From positions 1-64,000 of the forward strand of contig NZ_RKME01000001.1 in NCBI RefSeq assembly GCF_003797825.1: DNA of 64,000 bases. The letters are read 5' to 3'. The position numbers were made by a program, and so were the translations under genes. The notes beneath the pieces are model-generated. The model did no database searches, had not been told where the DNA came from, and saw only the letters and a program-made list of their open reading frames with translations. Positions 8,975 through 17,824 of this stretch are shown here, in pieces. This DNA is from Gordonia sp. OPL2. Lineage in GTDB: Bacteria > Actinomycetota > Actinomycetes > Mycobacteriales > Mycobacteriaceae. Numbering within the stretch: the first letter of the stretch is position 1; every line of letters begins with the position of its first letter.

Positions 8975-9724
8975 TCAGCCCGACGGGATCAAGAAGATCG
9001 CGCGCGCGGCGACGTCACCGAGATCGATGTGGTCGCTGCCGTCGACCGAGATGGAGATGGTGCCGGCGAACGGCCGCTTCTCGACGACGGTGACCACGCG
9101 ATCCAATGCCACCCCGACTTCGTCGAAGTAGCGGAGCATGTCCGGATCGTCATCGGAAATCCTTGCGACGGTGCCGGATTCGTCGACATCGAGGTCGGAG
9201 AGGAGCTTCGCGTCGGGGCTGGGCACCGAGCCGTCGATCGCGGGGATCGGGTCACCGTGCGGGTCCCGACTGGGATAGCCGAGTTTCGCGTCGAGACGCG
9301 ACATCAGCCGATCGGACACCGCGTGCTCGAGGATCTCGGCCTCGTCATGGACCTCGTCCCAGCCGTAGCCGAGTTCACGGACGAGGAACGTCTCGAGCAG
9401 CCGGTGCCGGCGGACCATGAGGATCGCCGCGGATCGCCCCTCGTCGGTGAGGGTCACCGCGCCGTAGCGCTCATGGGAGACCAGGCCCTGGTCGGCGAGC
9501 TTGCGGATCGCCTCGGACGCCGTCGATGCCGAGACGCCGAGACGTTCGGCGAGCATCTTCGTGGTGACCTTCACGTCGGCCCACTCCTGGACGGTCCAGA
9601 TGACCTTGAGGTAGTCCTGTGTCACCGACGACAACTCGGTCACCGGGCGCTCGGCGGCCGGTGCGGTGGGGTCGGACCCGCCGGACTCTGACGTGCCGGG
9701 ACCGGCCGTGGGGGACTGGGGCAT
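8975..9724 (-). CDS. mntR: DtxR-family metalloregulator, MntR/SirR type
   Basis: Metal-dependent repressor of 249 residues. An N-terminal tail is followed by a winged helix (about residues 33-95, with TTKMLAERLGVSASTASEAIRKLADQGLV as the helix-turn-helix), a dimerisation/metal-binding region (about 96-165) and a C-terminal SH3-like domain. It lies divergently beside ribF, as Rv2788 does in M. tuberculosis; Rv2788 was first called sirR and is described as a manganese-responsive MntR. A TAAGCT box ends 6 bases before the ATG. The metal (Mn versus Fe) is inferred from orthology by position. Confidence 0.88.
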   Translation of the reverse strand: MPQSPTAGPGTSESGGSDPTAPAAERPVTELSSVTQDYLKVIWTVQEWADVKVTTKMLAERLGVSASTASEAIRKLADQGLVSHERYGAVTLTDEGRSAAILMVRRHRLLETFLVRELGYGWDEVHDEAEILEHAVSDRLMSRLDAKLGYPSRDPHGDPIPAIDGSVPSPDAKLLSDLDVDESGTVARISDDDPDMLRYFDEVGVALDRVVTVVEKRPFAGTISISVDGSDHIDLGDVAARAIFLIPSG

Positions 9725-9730
9725 TCCTCG

Positions 9731-9736
9731 AGCTTA
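9731..9736 (-). promoter_or_regulatory. -10 box of a leaderless promoter (mntR)
   Basis: On the minus strand TAAGCT is followed by 6 bases and the ATG at 9724. No ribosome-binding site is visible. Confidence 0.5.
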
Positions 9737-9872
9737 GAACCTGCCCGATCGGGGAGCGACATGTGTCATCGCGTGTTGTCACCGGGCGCTGTTCGTTCAA
9801 CGCCGATCGAGGTGGACGAAACACACTGTTCACCACCGACGGCCGGAAGTGGTTTGGGAACCGACCGGGCCG

Positions 9873-9878
9873 TAGGCT
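9873..9878 (+). promoter_or_regulatory. -10 box of a leaderless promoter (ribF)
   Basis: TAGGCT with 7 bases to the GTG at 9886. The divergent mntR and ribF starts are about 160 bases apart. Confidence 0.55.
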
Positions 9879-9885
9879 GGTGCGC

Positions 9886-10854
9886 GTGTTGCGTTGGCGA
9901 GGTCTCGAGGACATCCCCGCGGACTGGGGTAGGTGCGTGGTCACCATCGGCGTGTTCGACGGTGTTCATCGTGGGCATGCCCAACTGATCCACGCCGCAA
10001 CCACGGCGGCGGCCGAACGTGGGGTGCCCGCCGTGCTGATGACGTTCGATCCGCATCCCGCCGAGGTGGTCCGGCCCGGTACCCATCCGCCGCAGCTGAC
10101 CACACTGACGCGGCGCGCCGAACTCGCCGAAGAACTCGGCATCGACGTGTTCTGTGTCATGCCCTTCACCGCCGAGCTCGCGTCGCGCTCGCCGAAGGAC
10201 TTCGCGCACGACATCCTCGTCGAGACCCTGCACGCCGCCGACGTCGTCGTCGGCGACAACTTCACGTTCGGCAAGAAGGCCGCCGGCGACGTCGCCAAGC
10301 TCACCGAACTCGGCCAGAAGTTCGGGTTCGAGGTCCAGGGCATCTCACTGTTCGGCGAACACGCGGTGACCTTCTCGTCGACCTACATCAGATCGTGCGT
10401 GGCCTCCGGCGACGTCGAGCTCGCCGCCGAGGCGCTCGGCCGCCCGCACCGGGTTGAGGGTGTCGTCGTCCGCGGAGACGGCCGCGGCCGCGAACTCGGC
10501 TTCCCGACCGCGAATGTCGCGCCGCCGATGTTCGCGGCGATCCCTGCCGATGGCGTCTACGCCGCGTGGTTCACCGTCCTGGGGGTCGGGCCGGTCGTCG
10601 GGCAGGTGGTGCCGGGCGAGCGATATCAGGCTGCCGTCTCGGTTGGGACCAATCCCACCTTCTCCGGCCGTACCCGCACCGTCGAGGCGTTCGTCCTGGA
10701 CACCAGCGCGGATCTCTACGGCCAGCACGTCGCGGTCGATTTCGTCGGCCGGATCCGTGGCATGGTGAACTACGCCGAGGTCGACGACCTGATCACCGCG
10801 ATCGCCGGTGACGTCGAAGAGACCCGGCGATTGCTCGCGAAAGCCGAGACCTGA
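9886..10854 (+). CDS. ribF: Bifunctional riboflavin kinase/FAD synthetase
   Basis: Phosphorylates riboflavin to FMN and adenylylates FMN to FAD. The 322-residue protein has the N-terminal nucleotidyltransferase domain (GVFDGVHRGHAQL near residue 27; TFDPHPAEVV near 59) and the C-terminal kinase domain with GRGRELGFPTANV near residue 200 and VGTNPTF near 250. GTG 9886 was chosen because the family starts just before WRGLEDIPADWGRCV and because the TAGGCT box lies 7 bases upstream; a longer open frame upstream lacks family similarity. It precedes rpsO as in Rv2786c-Rv2785c. Confidence 0.96.
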   Translation: MLRWRGLEDIPADWGRCVVTIGVFDGVHRGHAQLIHAATTAAAERGVPAVLMTFDPHPAEVVRPGTHPPQLTTLTRRAELAEELGIDVFCVMPFTAELASRSPKDFAHDILVETLHAADVVVGDNFTFGKKAAGDVAKLTELGQKFGFEVQGISLFGEHAVTFSSTYIRSCVASGDVELAAEALGRPHRVEGVVVRGDGRGRELGFPTANVAPPMFAAIPADGVYAAWFTVLGVGPVVGQVVPGERYQAAVSVGTNPTFSGRTRTVEAFVLDTSADLYGQHVAVDFVGRIRGMVNYAEVDDLITAIAGDVEETRRLLAKAET

Positions 10855-10919
10855 TCGGCCCGTCCTGACCGTCTGCATTCACCTCGACCCGCTCGCGCGG
10901 CGTGCGCCGAACGTCGGAT

Positions 10920-10949
10920 TTGGGCAGGTGGGGGTGCCGCTGGTAGATT
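10920..10949 (+). promoter_or_regulatory. Candidate rpsO promoter
   Basis: TTGGGC at 10920-10925 and TAGATT at 10944-10949 with an 18-base spacer, leaving a leader of about 100 bases before rpsO. The leader may host S15 autoregulation, but no specific fold was proven. Confidence 0.45.
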
Positions 10950-11059
10950 CGGTCGCTGGCGTTGCTGCGGTCCGCGGTGGCGCGCCGTCTCCTTGGAGCA
11001 TCCGGGTGGATGCCGAGAGAATCCGATGAACGCGGGACTGAGATATCAGGAGTTTTCCC

Positions 11060-11329
11060 ATGGCACTGACTGCCGCGCAGAAGAAGGACATCCTGTCCGA
11101 GTACGGCCTGCACGAGACCGACACCGGTTCGCCGGAGGCACAGGTCGCGCTGCTGACCAAGCGCATCACCGACCTCACCGAGCACCTCAAGGAGCACAAG
11201 CACGATCACCACAGCCGTCGTGGTCTGCTGCTTCTCGTCGGCCGCCGTCGTCGTCTCCTCAAGTACGTCGCCAAGGTCGACATCAACCGCTACCGCGCGC
11301 TCATCGAGCGCCTCGGGCTGCGTCGCTGA
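11060..11329 (+). CDS. rpsO: 30S ribosomal protein S15
   Basis: Primary 16S rRNA-binding protein of the small subunit platform. The 89-residue protein has the standard S15 length and signature: [15 protein letters not shown] near residue 22, [20 protein letters not shown] near 41, and a C-terminal [12 protein letters not shown]. The ATG at 11060 has AGGAG about 6 bases upstream. It is followed, after a 419-base leader, by pnp, the classical rpsO-pnp order. Confidence 0.98.
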   Translation: MALTAAQKKDILSEYGLHETDTGSPEAQVALLTKRITDLTEHLKEHKHDHHSRRGLLLLVGRRRRLLKYVAKVDINRYRALIERLGLRR

Positions 11330-11748
11330 GCGATGCCCCTCCGGCCCGTCTCGCGGGCCCACGACCTCACGGCCGTTTCCGCACACCACGCGGGGACGGC
11401 CGTGTCGTTTATGCTGGTCGGTTCGCAATGATAGGCTGGCCAGTGATCGTTGCCGTGAAAGTCCTGCTGGACGTGACACACGAGCAGATCGGTCCTCGGT
11501 AGTGGCCGCCGGAACGCCAATGGTTCCGGCCGCTTCGATCGAAGGCCGTCTGCGCTACAACCCGGCGCGCATCTCGAGATCGCGCGCCCCGCACGACCGG
11601 CACTTCTCTCATGGCTCCGTTCCGGGTCGGCCCCTGCCCACGCAGGCGTCGCCGCACTCTGTGGTGCGTGCCGAAGTGAGCCGATCCGCATTCGAGAATC
11701 GCAGTCGCCGGACGTCGGCGGCTGACACGAAGGGACTCTGACAACCGC
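11330..11748 (+). other. rpsO-pnp intergenic region: structured pnp leader
   Basis: No conserved protein was recognised here. It holds three inverted repeats: 11368-11376 with 11396-11404 (9 bp, 19-base loop), 11508-11515 with 11523-11530 (8 bp, 7-base loop), and 11564-11575 with 11576-11588 (nearly perfect, one bulged C). A TAGGCT box at 11432-11437 could start a leader of about 300 bases. A GTG at 11443 opens a 19-codon frame ending at 11502, of unknown worth. pnp leaders in other bacteria carry autoregulatory hairpins; a similar role is inferred here. Confidence 0.5.
11368..11404 (+). terminator. Hairpin after rpsO
   Basis: CACGGCCGT at 11368-11376 pairs perfectly with ACGGCCGTG at 11396-11404 across a 19-base loop; TCGTTT follows. 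Possible rpsO terminator or processing site ahead of the pnp promoter. Confidence 0.45.
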
Positions 11749-14034
11749 ATGACCGATGTGACAAACCCCGGCATCGACACCGACGCCGACTACGACGACA
11801 CGATCACCGAGGCGACCGCCGTGATCGACAACGGGAGCTTCGGCACCCGCACCATCCGATTCGAGACCGGACGCCTGGCACTCCAGGCCGCCGGATCGGT
11901 CACCGCATATCTCGACGACGAGACGATGCTGCTGTCCACCACCACCGCGTCGAAGCAGCCGAAGGAGCATTTCGACTTCTTCCCGCTGACCGTCGACGTC
12001 GAAGAGCGCATGTATGCCGCGGGGCGCATTCCCGGGTCGTTCTTCCGTCGCGAGGGCCGTCCGTCCACCGACGCCATCCTGACCTGCCGCCTCATCGACC
12101 GACCCCTGCGTCCGTCGTTCGTGGACGGACTCCGCAACGAGATCCAGGTCGTCGTGACCGTCATGTCGCTGGATCCCAAGGACCTCTACGACGTCGTCGC
12201 GATCAACGCCGCGTCGGCCTCGACTCAGCTCGCCGGACTCCCGTTCTCGGGTCCCGTCGGTGGTGTCCGGGTCGCGCTGATCCCGACCGAGGAGAACAAG
12301 GCCGGCCAGTGGGTCGCCTTCCCGACCGTCGAGCAGCTCGAAGGCGCCGTCTTCGACATGGTCGTCGCCGGACGGATCGTGTCCGGTCAGGGCGATTCCG
12401 CCGACGTCGCGATCATGATGGTCGAGGCGGAGGCCACCGAGAACGTCATCGACATCATCGCCGGTGGTGCGCAGGCACCGACCGAGGCGATCGTCGCCGA
12501 AGGGCTCGAGGCGGCGAAGCCGTTCATCGCGCGCCTCTGTGAGGCACAGAAGTCCTTGGCCGCCGCGGCCGCCAAGGAGACCGGCGAGTTCCCGCTGTTC
12601 CCGCCGTATGAGTCCGACGTGTACGACGCCGTCGCCGCCGCCGCGACCGATCGCCTGTCCGAGATTCTGACGATCCCGGCCAAGCAGGAGCGCGACGACA
12701 AGACCGACGAGCTCAAGGCCGACATCCTGGCGCAGCTCGGTGAGCAGTTCGAGGGACGCGAGAAGGAGATCGGCGGCGCCTACCGGTCGCTCACCAAGAA
12801 GCTGGTCCGTCAGCGCATCCTGACCGATCACTTCCGGATCGACGGCCGTGGCATCACCGACATCCGTTCGCTCTCCGCCGAGGTCGCGGTGATCCCGCGG
12901 GCTCACGGCAGCGCGCTGTTCGAGCGCGGCGAGACCCAGATCCTGGGTGTCACCACGTTGGACATGGTCAAGATGGCCCAGCAGATCGACTCGCTCGGAC
13001 CCGAGACGAGCAAGCGGTACATGCACCACTACAACTTCCCGCCGTACTCGACCGGTGAGACCGGCCGCGTCGGATCGCCCAAGCGTCGCGAGATCGGCCA
13101 CGGCGCACTCGCCGAACGCGCTCTCGTGCCGGTGATCCCGAGCGTCGAGGACTTCCCGTACGCGATCCGTCAGGTGTCGGAAGCGTTGGGCTCCAACGGT
13201 TCCACCTCGATGGGCTCGGTGTGCGCCTCGACGATGGCGTTGCTGAACGCCGGTGTCCCGCTGCGGGCCCCGGTCGCCGGCATCGCCATGGGCCTGGTCT
13301 CCGACACCGTCGACGGTGAGACCCGCTATGTCGCACTGACCGACATCCTCGGCGCCGAGGATGCCTTCGGCGACATGGACTTCAAGGTCGCGGGCACCAA
13401 GGACTTCGTGACGGCCCTGCAGCTCGACACCAAGCTCGACGGCATCCCGTCGCAGGTCCTCGCGGGTGCGCTGAGCCAGGCCAAGGATGCCCGGCTGACC
13501 ATCCTCGATGTCATGGCCGAGGCCATCGACGAGCCCGACGAGATGAGCCCGTACGCCCCGCGGATCACCACCATCAAGATCCCGATGGACAAGATCGGTG
13601 AGCTGATCGGCCCCAAGGGCAAGACGATCAACGGCATCACCGAGGAGACCGGCGCCAACATCTCGATCGAGGACGACGGCACAGTGTTCATCGGTGCCGC
13701 CGACGGCGTCTCCGCGCAGGCCGCGATCGACCGCGTCAACGCGATCGCCAACCCGCAGTTGCCGAAGGTGGGCGAACGATTCCTCGGAACCGTCGTCAAG
13801 ACCACCGCTTTCGGTGCGTTCGTGTCGTTGCTGCCGGGGCGCGACGGGCTCGTGCACATCTCGAAGCTGGGCAAGGGCAAGCGCATCAACAAGGTCGAGG
13901 ATGTGGTGAACGTGGGCAGCAAGCTGCGCGTCGAGATCGCCGACATCGACGACCGCGGCAAGATCAGTCTCGTCCCGGTCGACGATGAGGCTGCGGCCTC
14001 GGCGGACGCGGAAGCCGTCACCGCCGACGCCTGA
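11749..14034 (+). CDS. pnp: Polyribonucleotide nucleotidyltransferase (PNPase/GpsI)
   Basis: Phosphorolytic 3'-5' exoribonuclease that can also add tails; core of RNA turnover. The 761-residue protein carries two RNase PH domains (about 30-260 and 350-590), a KH domain with the GxxG loop GPKG near residue 622, and an S1 domain near residues 680-745 ([20 protein letters not shown]). The second PH domain includes [20 protein letters not shown] and [20 protein letters not shown]. The ATG at 11749 lies close to the usual family start. No strong Shine-Dalgarno except AAGGGA about 17 bases upstream. Followed by a very strong hairpin at 14077. Corresponds to Rv2783c. Confidence 0.97.
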   Translation: MTDVTNPGIDTDADYDDTITEATAVIDNGSFGTRTIRFETGRLALQAAGSVTAYLDDETMLLSTTTASKQPKEHFDFFPLTVDVEERMYAAGRIPGSFFRREGRPSTDAILTCRLIDRPLRPSFVDGLRNEIQVVVTVMSLDPKDLYDVVAINAASASTQLAGLPFSGPVGGVRVALIPTEENKAGQWVAFPTVEQLEGAVFDMVVAGRIVSGQGDSADVAIMMVEAEATENVIDIIAGGAQAPTEAIVAEGLEAAKPFIARLCEAQKSLAAAAAKETGEFPLFPPYESDVYDAVAAAATDRLSEILTIPAKQERDDKTDELKADILAQLGEQFEGREKEIGGAYRSLTKKLVRQRILTDHFRIDGRGITDIRSLSAEVAVIPRAHGSALFERGETQILGVTTLDMVKMAQQIDSLGPETSKRYMHHYNFPPYSTGETGRVGSPKRREIGHGALAERALVPVIPSVEDFPYAIRQVSEALGSNGSTSMGSVCASTMALLNAGVPLRAPVAGIAMGLVSDTVDGETRYVALTDILGAEDAFGDMDFKVAGTKDFVTALQLDTKLDGIPSQVLAGALSQAKDARLTILDVMAEAIDEPDEMSPYAPRITTIKIPMDKIGELIGPKGKTINGITEETGANISIEDDGTVFIGAADGVSAQAAIDRVNAIANPQLPKVGERFLGTVVKTTAFGAFVSLLPGRDGLVHISKLGKGKRINKVEDVVNVGSKLRVEIADIDDRGKISLVPVDDEAAASADAEAVTADA

Positions 14035-14076
14035 TCGATATCGCCTGATCGACACCGCCTGATCGGCTCGCAGTCG

Positions 14077-14114
14077 CCGCGGCCCGCCACCCGTCCCCGG
14101 GTGGCGGGCCGCGG
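14077..14114 (+). terminator. Strong GC hairpin terminator after pnp
   Basis: Two perfect 16-base arms (14077-14092 and 14099-14114) enclose a 6-base loop. There is no T run, the form often called an I-shaped actinobacterial terminator. Just upstream, CGCCTGATCG occurs three times within about 40 bases (14029-14065). Confidence 0.75.
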
Positions 14115-14205
14115 CCGTCTGGTTAGGCTGTGCGACAACACCGTCTCGCACATCGGTCCGATCCGAGGTGTCAGGACGTCCGATGACGCGAAAGGGGCGA
14201 GGACC

Positions 14206-15684
14206 GTGACCGACGATCGGCCCAGGGGTCCTGCCGACAAGCTCACGGTCGCTCGACGGCGGCGACGCGATGACGTCGACCGGGCCACGGTCGCCGATCT
14301 CGTCGTGACCGCACCGGTCGTCGGGTCGCCCACGATGTCGGTGCGCGAGGCGGCGGCACTGATGACCGAGCGCCATCAGGACTACGTGCTGATCCCGTTG
14401 TCCGACGGCGACTACGGCGTGCTGACCGATGCCGACATCCGCGCTCGGGTGGTCGCCGCGGGACGAGGAGCCGACGTCTCGGTCGGTGATCTCGTGACGA
14501 AGCCCGTGCCGGGTGTCCAGCGGGACCTCGCGGCGGTCGACGCGCTGACCGAGTTGCTGGATCGCGGACTGACCGTGATGCCGGTCCTCGATCCGGTGGG
14601 TGAGGTCATCGGTGTCGTGGCCGCGGCCGATTTCATCGCGGCTCCGGCGGGGCCGGGAATGTCGTTGCGCGGCCAAATCGCTCGCGCCGCAACCGCCGAG
14701 GACCTGCAGGAGCGGGCGCGTCGGATCCCGTACCTGGTGGCCGACCTGCTCCGGCGCGAGCAGCCGGTCCACGAGATCACCGCCGTCGCGTCACTCATCC
14801 ACGATGCCGTCGTCCGTCGCGCGCTCGAACTCGTGCTCGCGTGCCACCCGGAGCTCGATCCGTCGGCGGTGACGTGGTTGTCGTTGGGCAGCAACGCGCG
14901 TCGGGAACCGGTCCTCACCTCCGACATCGATTCGGCCGTCTCGTTCGACGACGAGCTGGACCCCGCACAGATCGCGCTGTTCCGGGGCGCGTTCGAGGAG
15001 ATCGACGTCATCCTGCGTGGCGCCGGGATCAGCATCGACGAGAACGGCGCCATCGCCTCGAAGCCGCTGTTCGCCAGAACGCACACGCAGTGGCGGGAGG
15101 CGGCCCGCACGTGGATCGATGCGCCGCTGGAGAACAAGGGGATGATCTTCACCTCGCTGCTGCTCGACGGCCGGCCGATCTGGGGTGACGAGGGGCTGTC
15201 CGCGGTCGGCGAGGTGTTCACCGACCTGCGATCCCACCCCGGGACGATGGGATTGCTCCTGGCCGAGGCGCTGTCGTACAAGGCACGCTTCCGGTCGATG
15301 CGGGAGGTACTCGCGCGCCGCGGTGACACGTTCGACATCAAGGCACACGCGCTCACGCCGCTGATCAACATCGCGCGATGGGCGGCGCTGAGCGTGGGAT
15401 CGACAGATCTCGACACCCGGGCGCGTCTACGTGCGGCCGCCGGCAGTCCGATGGTGACCGCCGACCAGTCGGCCACCCTCGTCGAGGTCTTCGATGTGCT
15501 GCAGCGGGTTCGACTGAGCTATCAGGTGGCGCAGTTCGACCGGGGCGAGGCCGTGTCGGACGTCCTGGACATGAAGCGGCTGTCGCCGCTGGACCGCAGC
15601 CTGGTCGCGCAGGCGGTGCGCGAGGTCGCGGGCACGCAGCGCCGGATGACGAACATGAGTCACTATCTGAAGGTCGCCGACTAG
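14206..15684 (+). CDS. CBS-domain protein with DUF294 nucleotidyltransferase domain
   Basis: A 492-residue soluble protein. After a basic N-terminus, two CBS motifs fill about residues 25-155 (MSVREAAALMTERHQDYVLI; GLTVMPVLD), a module that usually senses adenine nucleotides. The middle has a DUF294/GlnD-like nucleotidyltransferase signature (LSLGSNARREPVLTSDIDSA near residue 225, with the D-x-D pair), then a DUF294 C-terminal helical domain. It probably acts in signalling, but target and reaction are unknown. GTG 14206 has AAAGGGGCGAGG just upstream; a TAGGCT box at 14124-14129 would give a leader of about 70 bases. It stands alone between pnp and the NRDE gene. Confidence 0.85.
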   Translation: MTDDRPRGPADKLTVARRRRRDDVDRATVADLVVTAPVVGSPTMSVREAAALMTERHQDYVLIPLSDGDYGVLTDADIRARVVAAGRGADVSVGDLVTKPVPGVQRDLAAVDALTELLDRGLTVMPVLDPVGEVIGVVAAADFIAAPAGPGMSLRGQIARAATAEDLQERARRIPYLVADLLRREQPVHEITAVASLIHDAVVRRALELVLACHPELDPSAVTWLSLGSNARREPVLTSDIDSAVSFDDELDPAQIALFRGAFEEIDVILRGAGISIDENGAIASKPLFARTHTQWREAARTWIDAPLENKGMIFTSLLLDGRPIWGDEGLSAVGEVFTDLRSHPGTMGLLLAEALSYKARFRSMREVLARRGDTFDIKAHALTPLINIARWAALSVGSTDLDTRARLRAAAGSPMVTADQSATLVEVFDVLQRVRLSYQVAQFDRGEAVSDVLDMKRLSPLDRSLVAQAVREVAGTQRRMTNMSHYLKVAD

Positions 15685-15700
15685 GTCGGCCCGAGACGTC

Positions 15701-16471
15701 ATGTGCCTCATCCTGTTCGCGTGGAACGCGCATCCCCGGCATCGGCTGGTGGTCGCGGCCAATCGCGATGAGTATCACCGGCGCGCCACCAGCCCACTCG
15801 GGCGCTGGCCCGACCTGCCGATCGTCGCCGGCCGTGACCGTCTGGCGGGCGGGACATGGATGGGTGTGAACGCCGACGACCCGTCCCGCGTCGCGATGGT
15901 CACCAATGTCCGCGTCGGGCGACCGGCGCCGGCCGGGACGAGGTCACGGGGTGAACTGCCCGTCCAATTCCTCTCCGGCGACGACACTCCGGAATCCTTC
16001 GCGGTCGGGGTCGCGCGCCGCGCGGGGGAGTATCACCCGGTGAACCTGCTGATCGGCGACGCCGACGACCTCTGGTGGGTCACCAACCATCCCGAGCCCC
16101 ACGCCCAACGGGTATCGGAGGGGGTACACGGTCTGTCCAACGGCGCGCTGGACAGCGACTGGCCCAAGGTGACCGATGGCCGTGCGGCACTGGGCGATCT
16201 GATCGCGGGGGAGCCGACCGCATCGTCGGTCGAGCCGTACCTCACCCTGCTCGCCGACCGGCACCACCCGTCCGACGATCGACTCCCGTCCACGGGGGTA
16301 CCGCACGAGCTCGAACAGCAACTCGGGCCGATCTTCGTCGACATGCGCGGCTACGGGACGCGGGCCTCGACGGTGCTGCGGATCGGGCACGACGGCACCG
16401 GTGACGTCACCGAACGCCGATACACCTGGCGGGGCAGACGGCGCGGGACGACGGCGATCCGGCTCGGGTGA
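15701..16471 (+). CDS. NRDE (TANGO2-like) family protein
   Basis: A 256-residue protein of the NRDE/TANGO2 family, named for the NRDE motif seen here as AANRDEYHRRAT near residue 22. It begins MCLI, so Cys2 would be exposed after Met removal, as in N-terminal nucleophile enzymes; whether it is used that way is unproven. The family has been linked to haem handling in eukaryotes and is poorly understood in bacteria. The ATG at 15701 lies 16 bases after the previous stop. Its stop codon lies within a terminator hairpin shared with ald. Confidence 0.85.
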   Translation: MCLILFAWNAHPRHRLVVAANRDEYHRRATSPLGRWPDLPIVAGRDRLAGGTWMGVNADDPSRVAMVTNVRVGRPAPAGTRSRGELPVQFLSGDDTPESFAVGVARRAGEYHPVNLLIGDADDLWWVTNHPEPHAQRVSEGVHGLSNGALDSDWPKVTDGRAALGDLIAGEPTASSVEPYLTLLADRHHPSDDRLPSTGVPHELEQQLGPIFVDMRGYGTRASTVLRIGHDGTGDVTERRYTWRGRRRGTTAIRLG

Positions 16472-16485
16472 GCCGGATCGCCGTC
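16450..16485. terminator. Bidirectional hairpin between NRDE gene and ald, stop codon in the stem-loop
   Basis: Two perfect 16-base arms (16450-16465 and 16470-16485) flank a 4-base loop GGGT. The genes converge here, and the NRDE stop codon (16469-16471) sits at the loop, so the last codons of the gene form the left arm. Confidence 0.75.
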
Positions 16486-16515
16486 ATTGTCGCTCGGATG
16501 CCAGACGTGGGCCGA

Positions 16516-17625
16516 TCAGACGGACGCGAAGGATGCGACCGGGATATCCAGTGCGGCACCGACTTCCGGTGTGAACAGAGCGCCGTCGTGGGTGCTGAGG
16601 CCGGCGGCCAGGGTCGCGTCGTCGCGGCAGGCCTGTTCCCAGCCCTTGTCGGCCAGACGGAGCACATAGGGAAGGGTCGCACCGGTGAGGGCCATCGTCG
16701 ACGTCCGTGCCACGGTGCCCGGCATGTTGGCCACGCAGTAGAACACGGTGTCGTGCACCGCGAAGGTCGGGTCGTCGTGGGTGGTGGGACGCGAGTCCTC
16801 GAAACACCCGCCCTGATCGATGGCGATGTCGACGAGCACCGCACCGGGCTTCATCTGGGCGACAAGGCTGTTGGGGACCAGGACCGGCGCCTTCGCCCCG
16901 GGCACGAGCACGGCACCGATGACGAGGTCCGCCTCGCGGACGGCCTCGGCGAGGGCCAGGCCGGTGCTGTATCGCGTATGGACGCGCCCGGCGAAGCGGG
17001 CGTCCACGGCGCGCAACTTGGCGATGTCGATATCGAACACCGTCACCTGCGCGCCCATGCCGACCGCGATGGTGGCGGCATTGACCCCACTGACTCCGGC
17101 GCCGATCACGACGACGTTCGCCGGTTCGGTACCCGGGACCCCGCCCATGAGCACACCGCGCCCGCCCTCGGAGCGCATCAGGTGGTAGGCCCCGACCTGC
17201 GGCGCGAGACGTCCCGCGACCTCGCTCATCGGTGCGAGCAGTGGCAGCGAGCCGTCGGCCGCCCGCACGGTCTCGTAGGCGATGGATGTGGTCTGCGACG
17301 CCAGCAACGCCTCGGTGCACGGTCGGCTCGCGGCCAGGTGCAGATAGGTGAACACGGTCTGGCCCTTGCGCAGCAGGGGATACTCGGCCGCGATGGGTTC
17401 CTTGACCTTGAGCAGGAGGTCGGCCTGCTCCCACACCTGATCGGCCGTCGATAGGATCTGCGCCCCGGCCTCCTTGTAGTCGTTGTCGTGGAACGACGAG
17501 CCCTCGCCGGCGCCCGCCTGGATCACGACGTCGTGGCCGCGATGATGGAGTTCGGCAACGCCCGCGGGCGTGATGGCGACTCGGTACTCGTTGTTCTTGA
17601 TCTCGGTGGGAATTCCGACGCGCAT
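16516..17625 (-). CDS. ald: L-alanine dehydrogenase
   Basis: NAD-dependent interconversion of alanine with pyruvate plus ammonia; in mycobacteria also a redox valve under hypoxia and needed for alanine use. The 369-residue protein starts MRVGIPTEIKNNEYRVAITP with the substrate-binding Arg, has a catalytic-His region YLHLAASRP near residue 94, and the NAD-binding GAGVSGVNAATIAVGMGAQV near 173. AGGAGA lies 6 bases before the ATG at 17625. It is divergent from the Lrp-type regulator at 17825, the same pairing as Rv2780 (ald) and Rv2779c (aldR). Confidence 0.96.
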   Translation of the reverse strand: MRVGIPTEIKNNEYRVAITPAGVAELHHRGHDVVIQAGAGEGSSFHDNDYKEAGAQILSTADQVWEQADLLLKVKEPIAAEYPLLRKGQTVFTYLHLAASRPCTEALLASQTTSIAYETVRAADGSLPLLAPMSEVAGRLAPQVGAYHLMRSEGGRGVLMGGVPGTEPANVVVIGAGVSGVNAATIAVGMGAQVTVFDIDIAKLRAVDARFAGRVHTRYSTGLALAEAVREADLVIGAVLVPGAKAPVLVPNSLVAQMKPGAVLVDIAIDQGGCFEDSRPTTHDDPTFAVHDTVFYCVANMPGTVARTSTMALTGATLPYVLRLADKGWEQACRDDATLAAGLSTHDGALFTPEVGAALDIPVASFASV

Positions 17626-17824
17626 GGCGGCTCTCCTGACGATGGTGGGCTGACGGTTGTGGTCGGGCGGTGGTGGTCGGGCGACGCCCTCGGTCTGTGC
17701 GGTGGCTCAGATCTCGCGGTACTGATCTCAAGAGTGAAGGAACATCGGAATCCGCACAATGTCTGCGAGTAATATTCTCGGAGGGCTAGTATTGGCCGAA
17801 CAATCTTCGATAATGGGAGGTGGC
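17626..17824. promoter_or_regulatory. ald-aldR divergent control region
   Basis: About 200 bases between divergent starts. 17745-17815 is distinctly AT-richer than its surroundings, with TAATAT at 17771-17776 and TAGTAT at 17788-17793 as -10 candidates. Several partial repeats of an ATT(n)TC motif are present. It is the expected site for Lrp-type operators, but exact sites cannot be fixed by eye. Confidence 0.5.

Noticed and set aside
11290..14772. A very long open frame (over 1100 codons) on the minus strand across pnp and its surroundings.
   Set aside because: It is antisense to pnp, whose domains are unmistakable; long antisense frames are common in high-GC DNA and this one shows no family features.
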